A DNA stretch of 23,905 nucleotides from CAWHMN01 sp051001135 (GTDB taxonomy: Bacteria; Acidobacteriota; Terriglobia; Terriglobales; Acidobacteriaceae). This document shows positions 15,246-21,189 of the stretch, one piece after another; within the stretch, counting starts at the first letter, position 1; each line of letters starts with the position of its first letter. Location: positions 1 through 23,905 of the forward strand of contig JBPCNO010000118.1 of assembly GCA_051001135.1 (NCBI GenBank). Direction: 5' to 3'. A program made the position numbers and the translations under genes. The notes below the pieces were generated by a model. That model worked only from the letters and a program-made list of their open reading frames with translations. It had not been told where the DNA came from and ran no database searches.

Positions 15246-16888
15246 GATTTCTTCCCCGGCCGTGCCTTGGTCTTCCTGATAGCAACTCGATGTGTGCCTG
15301 TGGCTGTGGCTGATTTCCCGGCCGCTGGCGTGGCCACGTCCTCACCGCGCGGTGTACCGGCTGCCTCTGTGTCGCCCTCGACAGGCTGCCCGGTCTCGCT
15401 ACCGCGGCTCCAGTCTCTTGACCGTTCGACCGCACTGCGCCACCGCTTCCGCGCCGCCAAGGCATCCTTGCGGTCCATCTGCGGTTCGAAGCGATCGCCG
15501 TCTTCCCGCTGCTTCCATATCTCCTCCGGACTACCCCAGAAACCGGTCGCAAGTCCCGCCAGATAGGCGGCGCCGAGAGATGTTGTTTCGAGAACCGGCG
15601 GCCGCACCAAAGGAATGCCGAGCAGGTCTGCCTGGAACTGCATCAACAAGTCGTTGGCCGCGGCGCCTCCATCCACCTGTAGTTCTTTGAATGAGTGCCT
15701 GGTCTCGGCATCCATGGCCTCCAGGACGTCACCCACCTGGAAGGCGATGCTCTCAAGCGCGGCGCGTGCGATGTGGCCGGTCTCGGTGCCGCGCTCCAGG
15801 CCGATGATCATGCCGCGAGCGTAGGGGTCCCAATAGGGCGCGCCCAGACCGACAAAGGCCGGAACGAACATCACCTCTCCGCTGTTCTTTACCGACGCAG
15901 CGAGCGCTTCCACCTCCTCCGACTTGCGAATAAGCTTGAGGTTGTCGCGCAGCCATTGCACCACCGCGCCACCGATGAAGATCGATCCTTCCAGCGCATA
16001 CTCGAGCCTCTTCTTGGTAGAGCAAACCAGCGTTGTGATCAGGCGCTTCTCCGACAGCACGAAGCGGTCGCCGATATGCTGCAGCAGAAAACATCCTGTT
16101 CCATAGGTGTTCTTGGCGTCGCCCGGCTTGATGCAGAGTTGCCCGAATAACGCCGCCTGCTGGTCTCCGGCAAGCCCGGCAATCTCAACCGCCCCCAGAC
16201 CAAGCGAAGTCGTGACCTGCCCCACCTTCGCGCTCGACCACACCACCTCGGGCATCATGCTCGCGGGAACCCTGAGCAGCTTCAGCAACTCCGGATCCCA
16301 CTTGCCCTCGACTATGTTGTAGAGCAGCGTGCGTGAGGCGTTGGTGTGATCCGTCACGTGCTTCTTGCCGCTGGTGAGCTTCCACACCAGCCAGCTATCC
16401 ACTGTTCCGAAGGCAAGTTTGCCGGCCTCGGCCCGAGCCCGCGCGCCCGGTACGTTGTCCAGTATCCACGCGATCTTGGTGCCCGAGAAATAGGAGTCGA
16501 TGAGCAATCCAGTGCGTTCGCGCACCATCTGCTCAACCCCATCGTCGCGCAGCCGCTTGCAGGTTCCCGCGGTACGGCGATCCTGCCAGACGATGGCGTT
16601 GTAGATGGGCTCGCCCGACTCGCGATCCCACACGATCGTTGTCTCGCGCTGATTCGTAATGCCCAGCCCGGCGACATCGCGCGGCCGTACCCCGGCGCGG
16701 GCGAAGACCTCCACCGCGGCACTCAACTGCGAGGTGAGGATGTCCACCGGATCATGTTCGACCCAGCCCGGAGCGGGGAAATGCTGGCGAAACTCATGCT
16801 GCGCCTGCGCCTTGATCTTGCCATCGTGATCGAAGAGAATGGCGCGCGAGCTAGTGGTGCCCTGGTCGAGCGCGAGGACATAGGACAT
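15242..16888 (-). CDS. glpK: Glycerol kinase with a C-terminal tail
   Basis: GlpK phosphorylates glycerol with ATP, trapping it in the cell as glycerol 3-phosphate. The N-terminus MSYVLALDQGTTSSRAILFD is the FGGY-kinase signature. TNQRETTIVWDRESGEP, NTYGTGCFLLQH and the ATP-site DGGAAANDLLMQFQADLL follow in order. Common GlpK proteins are about 500 residues and end near the W-x4-ER-x3-W helix, reached here at about 493. The remaining 55 residues are low-complexity Ala/Thr/Gly and end in a basic IRKTKARPGKKS. The start at 16888 has AAGGAG four bases upstream. It is the first gene of the operon, so the main promoter should lie in the gap beyond 16888. Confidence 0.96.
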   Translation of the reverse strand: MSYVLALDQGTTSSRAILFDHDGKIKAQAQHEFRQHFPAPGWVEHDPVDILTSQLSAAVEVFARAGVRPRDVAGLGITNQRETTIVWDRESGEPIYNAIVWQDRRTAGTCKRLRDDGVEQMVRERTGLLIDSYFSGTKIAWILDNVPGARARAEAGKLAFGTVDSWLVWKLTSGKKHVTDHTNASRTLLYNIVEGKWDPELLKLLRVPASMMPEVVWSSAKVGQVTTSLGLGAVEIAGLAGDQQAALFGQLCIKPGDAKNTYGTGCFLLQHIGDRFVLSEKRLITTLVCSTKKRLEYALEGSIFIGGAVVQWLRDNLKLIRKSEEVEALAASVKNSGEVMFVPAFVGLGAPYWDPYARGMIIGLERGTETGHIARAALESIAFQVGDVLEAMDAETRHSFKELQVDGGAAANDLLMQFQADLLGIPLVRPPVLETTSLGAAYLAGLATGFWGSPEEIWKQREDGDRFEPQMDRKDALAARKRWRSAVERSRDWSRGSETGQPVEGDTEAAGTPRGEDVATPAAGKSATATGTHRVAIRKTKARPGKKS

Positions 16889-16921
16889 GGCACTCCTTGA
16901 AATGCGTTCCTGATGAACAGC

Positions 16922-16937
16922 TTACGGACATTACGGA
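16922..16937 (-). repeat. Direct repeat in the glpK leader
   Basis: TTACGGA occurs at 16922-16928 and 16931-16937, a nine-base step (TCCGTAA twice on the glpK strand). It sits just downstream of the candidate -10 and about 35-50 bases before the start codon, where a repressor such as a glycerol-responsive regulator could act. No regulator gene is in the window. Confidence 0.4.
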
Positions 16938-16946
16938 ATCGACGCG

Positions 16947-16976
16947 AATGTAGCGGCCGCGGCAACGCCGACGCAA
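16947..16976 (-). promoter_or_regulatory. Candidate glpKDF promoter
   Basis: On the minus strand TTGCGT (16976-16971) and TACATT (16952-16947) are separated by 18 bases. Each hexamer matches the consensus at only about four of six positions. The start site would be near 16940, giving a leader of about 50 bases that includes the TCCGTAA repeats and the AAGGAG ribosome site. Confidence 0.35.
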
Positions 16977-17241
16977 GCGCTCGCAGGGTTGACTCGTAAG
17001 TATCGCGGTAATTCACGTGTTGCAACAAGAGATCATCACACCAAAAAGTCAAAATCGTATGGTAAGGGCTTCAAGTTGAGTCAGGCCGCGAATTCCTGAG
17101 CTTAGCCCATCCCATAGCTCAGAGCATCGTTGCAGAAACGCTCGTTTTCGCAATAGCCCGGAACGCTCACCTATGTGGCTAGCTGGCTACAGCGCAACTT
17201 GACTATTGCAGATGCTCCAGGCGCAAGATAGTTTGAGCGTT

Positions 17242-17760
17242 ATGGTTTCGATCAGGGCCGCAACGCAGCAAGATGCGAGCGCGATCTCACAGGTGCACGT
17301 ACAGAGCTGGCGAACGACGTATGCAGGCATCGTCCCGGAAAGCTACCTTGCCAGTTTGGACGAAACGGAGCATGTGTTTTTATGGCGGGAATGACCTACC
17401 CGCGACATACAGGTGTATGTAGCCGATGTGGATGGCGAGATCGTCGGTTTCGTCAGCGGTGGCGGGATACGTGAGCCCTTGCAAGATTACGACGCGGAGT
17501 TGTTTGCGATCTACCTTCTGCAAGAGGCCCAAGGACGTGGACTGGGAACGGCACTTCTGAAAAAGCTTGCGCATTCTCTGGGGGTTCAAGGCTTCAAAAG
17601 CATGGCCGTTTGGGTGCTCGAAAGCAATTTGTCCAATTACTTCTACCAGAAATCCGGTGCTCTGCCGGTGTTGTCGAAAGAGAGGGAAATCGGAGGAGCG
17701 ATGCTATCTGTACTCGCCTTTGGATGGCCTGATCTGGAAATGATTGCTTCGCCTGTTTAG
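17242..17760 (+). pseudogene. GNAT acetyltransferase interrupted by an in-frame TGA
   Basis: The frame from the ATG at 17242 reads a typical GNAT N-terminus, IRAATQQDASAISQVHVQSW, and then meets TGA at 17392-17394 (codon 51). It continues in the same frame with YVADVDGEIVGFVSGGG, the acetyl-CoA motif QEAQGRGLGTALL, and a C-terminal WVLESNLSNYFYQKSGA to the stop at 17758. Read through, it would give 172 residues, the normal family length. As the frame is unchanged, this is one nonsense codon and not an indel. The TGA falls in the helix where relatives often have Trp (WRE-x-P), so a TGG to TGA change is the simplest explanation. A recoded stop or a sequencing error is less likely. It is convergent with the Hsp70 gene. 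Confidence 0.8.
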
Positions 17761-17893
17761 TTAAGCGGCGGTGTAGTCAGACTCACGAACCGACGGAACC
17801 AGCCGCTCGTTCCTGAGCGTTAGCGTACGATTCTGGCGTTTGGTGTAGTGACCCAAGAAGCGTAAGCCGGCATGAGAGCAGGCGTTCAGGGAG
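17761..17893. other. Gap between the GNAT remnant and the Hsp70 gene
   Basis: These 133 bases separate two convergent genes. A weak inverted repeat, GGAAC-GTTCC, around 17810 has no T-run. On the minus strand one frame stays open through the gap (ending LRNERLVPSVRESDYTAA), but it begins inside the Hsp70 gene in another frame and has no start of its own. I see no supported gene or terminator. Confidence 0.5.
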
Positions 17894-19192
17894 CTAGACG
17901 ATTGCAAGCGAGCTAAGTTCCCCTGCGCGCAAAGCCAGCCCGCGTGCGACGGAGGTGAACTCGCCTCCGGTGCGCACCTTGTCTTCGCCGAAGCGCGAGC
18001 TGAAGATGCGGCGAACCGCGGGTACCAGAGAGCTGCCGCCGGTGAGGAAGACACGATCCACATCGCGGCGATCCATGCCAGAGGAGCGCAGCAGATCGTC
18101 GACGCACCCCTCAATGGCCAGCAGATCTTCTCGAATCCAACCCTCGAAATCATCGCGGGTGACACGCGCGCGTATGTCCACACTGCCATCGGTGAAACGG
18201 AACTCGGCTTCCGTCGTGGTGGATAGATCTATCTTCAGCCGCTGCACCGCCTGGTGCAGTTGGTAGCCGAGATCTTCTTCGATCACATCCAGCAGTGCCT
18301 GAATCTTCTCCGGCTCAAAGGCCCGCACCCGCGCTCCCTTGAGCAACTCGATGACTGGCCGCGTCTGCAGAAAGGAGAGGTGGTGCCAGTGTTCCAGCCG
18401 CGTGTAGATCCATTGCGGAACGGCGGTCAGCGTCTTGTCCAGCGAGCGTTCCAGCGTGTCCGCCCCCAGGTGCGGAGAGACCAGGCGGCGCACGATGCGC
18501 GCGTCGAAGGTATCGCCCGCGAGACCCAGCCCGCCATTGCCCAGCAGGTCCTTCTCCGCACGGCCGCGTCCGCGCACCGATGGTCCCACGTGCAGCAAGG
18601 AGAAGTCGCTCGTCCCGCCGCCGAAGTCACCAATCAGGATCAGTTCATCGTGGTCGAGCGTGCATTCGTAATGGTAGGCCGCCGCCACGGGTTCGAGTTC
18701 GAAATCCACTGATTCAAACCCGGCCAGATGCAATGCGGCGCGTAGCCGGCTGACCGCGAATGCATCATCTTCCTCGCTCTCCGCGCCCACAAAGCGCACG
18801 GGGCGGCCGACCAGAGCCGAGCGTACCGGCTGCCCAAACTGCCGTTCGGCATGTATCCGGATATCGGACAGGATGCGCGCGATCAGGTCTTCCAGTTTGT
18901 AGCGGCGCCCGTACACCTCCGTGCTCACCAGGCTGCGGCTGGGCAGGTAGGACTTCAAAGACTGGATCAGACGTCCCTTGTGCTCCGCTGCGAGGTAGTG
19001 CTCAATCGCGCTCGGTCCGGTAAACGACCTCACTTGCGTGCGTGCCCCAAGCTTCTCCTGCGCGAGAAAGAGAATAGACCGGTAGGACGCAGTCACGCCT
19101 CCCTTGGCAGGCACCTGAAGCAGGTCGATGTTCCCATCCTCATCGAATCGCGCGACCGAACTGTTGGTTGTCCCGAAATCAAAACCAAGCAT
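17894..19192 (-). CDS. YegD-like Hsp70 family ATPase
   Basis: This 432-residue protein is an Hsp70/actin-fold ATPase without the substrate-binding domain of DnaK, like E. coli YegD (about 450 residues). The phosphate-1 motif GFDFGTTNSS (3-12), phosphate-2 motif GDFGGGTSDFS (188-198) and adenosine motif FLTGGSSLVPAVRR (382-395) are all present, so ATP binding is likely. The role of the YegD group is not established. The start ATG at 19192 gives the phosphate-1 motif at the very N-terminus, as expected. It is the last gene of the minus-strand array, 100 bases after the FliM-like gene, so it may share its transcript or have a weak promoter in between. Confidence 0.9.
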   Translation of the reverse strand: MLGFDFGTTNSSVARFDEDGNIDLLQVPAKGGVTASYRSILFLAQEKLGARTQVRSFTGPSAIEHYLAAEHKGRLIQSLKSYLPSRSLVSTEVYGRRYKLEDLIARILSDIRIHAERQFGQPVRSALVGRPVRFVGAESEEDDAFAVSRLRAALHLAGFESVDFELEPVAAAYHYECTLDHDELILIGDFGGGTSDFSLLHVGPSVRGRGRAEKDLLGNGGLGLAGDTFDARIVRRLVSPHLGADTLERSLDKTLTAVPQWIYTRLEHWHHLSFLQTRPVIELLKGARVRAFEPEKIQALLDVIEEDLGYQLHQAVQRLKIDLSTTTEAEFRFTDGSVDIRARVTRDDFEGWIREDLLAIEGCVDDLLRSSGMDRRDVDRVFLTGGSSLVPAVRRIFSSRFGEDKVRTGGEFTSVARGLALRAGELSSLAIV

Positions 19193-19292
19193 AGCCGGTT
19201 AGATGTGCGCGGCATCGGATGGTTCCAGAAGCGGCCAGCACGATGTGGGCAGTGGGACCATTGTTTCAATACCGCTCCAAGGTTGGCCGAGG

Positions 19293-20294
19293 TCATTCGA
19301 TCTGTTCTGCCACATGAGCGCCGCGTCGCGCGCCGGCGTTCACCGGAACGGCAACGAACAGCGGCCGCTTGGCCACCGAAAGAACCGACGCCGTCTCTTC
19401 ATACAGGTTCAATTCCAGCACATCGCCGGGTGCCAGCCGGGACAGCGCGCCCACGCGCACCTTCACCTTGGGAAGGTGCAACATCACCGGATATTTGATC
19501 TTCAGCACGCGATCAAAGAAGATACGGCGATACTCATCCGATTGCTTGCGCGCTGTCTTATGCGGCGTATCCACGCTGCGGATGAGGATGTTCGACACCT
19601 CGGCAGGGAAGATCAGGCGCAGGTGGCCGCGGTGCGCCTCCAGCAGGATTTCGAAGTTGAGGCAGAGCGTGCTCTCCGCCACCGGCATCAGGCGGTCCAT
19701 GGAAAGGCTCGACAGACTGCGGTCATGCCGCACTTCGAGACCCGTGGATCGCCACGCTGTGCTGAGGTCGCGGCATACAAGCTCCACCACGCTGCGCAGA
19801 ATCGCGGCTTCAATCTCCGTCGGTTCGCGGTGGATTCCGGTGTTCCCCGCTCCACCAAGCAGCAGATCGACCATGGGATAGACGAGGTCCAGGTCCAGTT
19901 GAAATAGGGAGGGCAGCGCGTCCGGTCCGACGGCAAGCGTGGTCACGTAGGTCTCGTCGAGTGTCGGCGCATGCACGATCTCGCTGTACGGAATGCGCTC
20001 CGCGGAGAGCAGGTTGATGTGGAAGCTGGTCGAGAGCCAGCGCCGCATGTTCAGGTTGAGTCCGCGCGTGAACAATTGCGTCAGCGCGATGATCGAGCGC
20101 AACTGCTGTTTGTTGATCGAAGTGGTCGTGCCGAACCGGAAATGGAAGGGAAGGGGAACCTCGCGCCTGCTCTCCATCTCAATGTCGATCCCAGCGGAGC
20201 CGGCCACATGCGGTGCGGGTGCGTCGACCTGCTGGTCGTCAGCGGACGCACCCCGCCGCTCGCCCTCAATCTCATCGCTGGGTTCGTTGCTCAC
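19293..20294 (-). CDS. FliM-like flagellar motor switch protein, stand-alone
   Basis: The 333-residue protein has the FliM plan: a middle CheC-like domain (about 46-245) with MVDLLLGGAG (141-150) and a REPTEIEAAILRSVVE stretch, then a SpoA/SURF domain (about 265-330) with VRVGALSRLAPGDVLELNL. FliM normally forms the C-ring of the flagellar motor with FliG and FliN. Here the CheY-binding N-terminal motif (LSQxEIDxLL) is absent; the first 45 residues are acidic and look disordered. No fliG, fliN or other flagellar gene is nearby. The GTG start at 20294 is supported by GGAGGT five bases upstream. It could serve a flagellum encoded elsewhere, or be a C-ring relative used in another machine. Confidence 0.83.
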   Translation of the reverse strand: MSNEPSDEIEGERRGASADDQQVDAPAPHVAGSAGIDIEMESRREVPLPFHFRFGTTTSINKQQLRSIIALTQLFTRGLNLNMRRWLSTSFHINLLSAERIPYSEIVHAPTLDETYVTTLAVGPDALPSLFQLDLDLVYPMVDLLLGGAGNTGIHREPTEIEAAILRSVVELVCRDLSTAWRSTGLEVRHDRSLSSLSMDRLMPVAESTLCLNFEILLEAHRGHLRLIFPAEVSNILIRSVDTPHKTARKQSDEYRRIFFDRVLKIKYPVMLHLPKVKVRVGALSRLAPGDVLELNLYEETASVLSVAKRPLFVAVPVNAGARRGAHVAEQIE

Positions 20295-20299
20295 ACACT

Positions 20300-20305
20300 A
20301 CCTCC
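20300..20305 (-). promoter_or_regulatory. Shine-Dalgarno sequence setting the GTG start of the FliM-like gene
   Basis: On the minus strand GGAGGT is followed by AGTGT and then the GTG at 20294. This is the strongest ribosome site in the array and decides for the GTG start. It also suggests that the FliM-like gene is translated independently of the peptidase gene before it. Confidence 0.75.
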
Positions 20306-20363
20306 GCCGCGTACGTCTCATGCACCTGGAACTCATGCATGCAGAGCGCCACGCCCGCGAAGC

Positions 20364-20376
20364 AATTCTTAGAATT
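20364..20376. promoter_or_regulatory. AATTCT-T-AGAATT inverted repeat in the gap before the FliM-like gene
   Basis: Six-base perfect arms with one central base form a compact A/T-rich palindrome in the 124-base gap (20295-20418). On the minus strand it overlaps a weak -10-like TAAGAA, with TGGACT 18 bases upstream. It could be an operator at an internal promoter, but the hexamers are poor. Confidence 0.35.
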
Positions 20377-20418
20377 TCGCAAGAATGGAAGTCCAGTGGG
20401 CCTCTACATGGGGATCGC

Positions 20419-21189
20419 TCACGGTGTGCAGGAGGCAGGCGTAGACTCGTGCCCAAGCAGCGTAAGATCGCGCTGGAGCGCCTTGAAGTTGAAGCCCGAA
20501 GGGCACGACTCCTCCTGATCGATCCAGTCCTGGCTGAGCACGCCATAGGACTCCTCGTTGTAGGCGCGGAAGAAATCCCACCCCATGGGCTTCAGGCAGC
20601 CCCAGGTCACCACGTACAGACTTTCGTCATCGTAGCCGACCGCGGCAACACAGTGCCCATTCTCGCCATTGGGCGCCGCATCGCCGGTCGCCCCGGTCGC
20701 GGGCACCGTCCACGGAATGGCCGGAATGGTGTGCTGGTCACCCGCCAGCGCAAAGTTCGGAAGTTCCAGGCCGATATAGGCGCTTCCAAACAGCGAGATG
20801 GCCATGCGGATCTCGTCCGGATGTCGGGCGTCGAGCGCCACATAGGAATGGATCTGGTGCGTGCCGATCCCCCGGCTGCGCCAGTAGCGCAGAGCATCGA
20901 GCATGGCCACGCCGCGTCCATCGTCTCCGCCGGTAAGCCACAGGTAGGTGCCCAGCACTTCAGCGTCGCTCAGCAGTTGCTCTTTGCGGCGCGCTGCCGT
21001 CCACTCATGCACCATGTGTGCGGCGGCCGCGCAGGTGCAGCAGTTGTAGGTATCGTTGGCATACATCGGCCAGTCCAGGCCGGCCACCGGACGGCGAAAC
21101 GCGGGAGGCGGCGGAAGCTCCTCCTGCGAATACTGCTTCATGTGCAAGGTACGCGCATCGTGACGCGCGGGCAGTTTTCCCAGTTTCAT
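20419..21189 (-). CDS. Papain-like predicted cysteine peptidase, uncharacterised family
   Basis: The 256-residue protein has no signal peptide. WPMYANDTYNCCTCAAAAHM (40-59) resembles the NDxxGDCT-x-A motif of an uncharacterised papain-like family, which makes Cys51 the likely nucleophile. GHCVAAVGYDD (178-188) supplies His179, and VVTWGCLKPMGWDFF (193-207) matches the strand after the active site, although papain's Asn (NSWG) is Val here. The normally acidic residue before the Cys is Cys50. It overlaps the kinase gene by ATGA and so should be made with it. The substrate is unknown; a kinase or chaperone partner from the same array is possible but unproven. Confidence 0.68.
   Translation of the reverse strand: MKLGKLPARHDARTLHMKQYSQEELPPPPAFRRPVAGLDWPMYANDTYNCCTCAAAAHMVHEWTAARRKEQLLSDAEVLGTYLWLTGGDDGRGVAMLDALRYWRSRGIGTHQIHSYVALDARHPDEIRMAISLFGSAYIGLELPNFALAGDQHTIPAIPWTVPATGATGDAAPNGENGHCVAAVGYDDESLYVVTWGCLKPMGWDFFRAYNEESYGVLSQDWIDQEESCPSGFNFKALQRDLTLLGHESTPASCTP

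Larger units (their letters stand above)
16889..17241. other. Gap between glpK and the GNAT remnant
   Basis: This 353-base stretch holds the glpK leader and promoter candidates on the minus side. It also contains an inverted repeat, CTGAGCT (17096-17102) and AGCTCAG (17116-17122), with a 13-base spacer and no T-run. From about 16990 the bases look richer in A and T than the flanking operons. I see no convincing gene in it. Confidence 0.6.

Noticed and set aside
13741..15552. Open frame of about 600 codons on the minus strand
   Set aside because: It lies in another frame of glpD and the end of glpK, is extremely rich in Arg and Gly, and has no family motif. It is a shadow of GC-rich coding sequence.
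14493..15566. Open frame of 357 codons on the plus strand
   Set aside because: It is antisense to glpD and glpK, both of which have intact catalytic motifs; no recognisable protein features.
17392..17394. UGA decoded as Trp or selenocysteine
   Set aside because: All other genes in the window behave as expected with standard stops, several ending in TGA. No SECIS-like hairpin was seen, and a single nonsense mutation is simpler.
17764..17893. Possible small gene or transposase remnant on the minus strand
   Set aside because: The open stretch has no start of its own outside the Hsp70 gene and I recognise no family in its residues.
18690..18707. T-arm-like GGTTCGAGTTCGAAATCC suggesting a tRNA
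   Set aside because: It lies within the Hsp70 ATPase coding sequence and no acceptor or anticodon arms fit around it.
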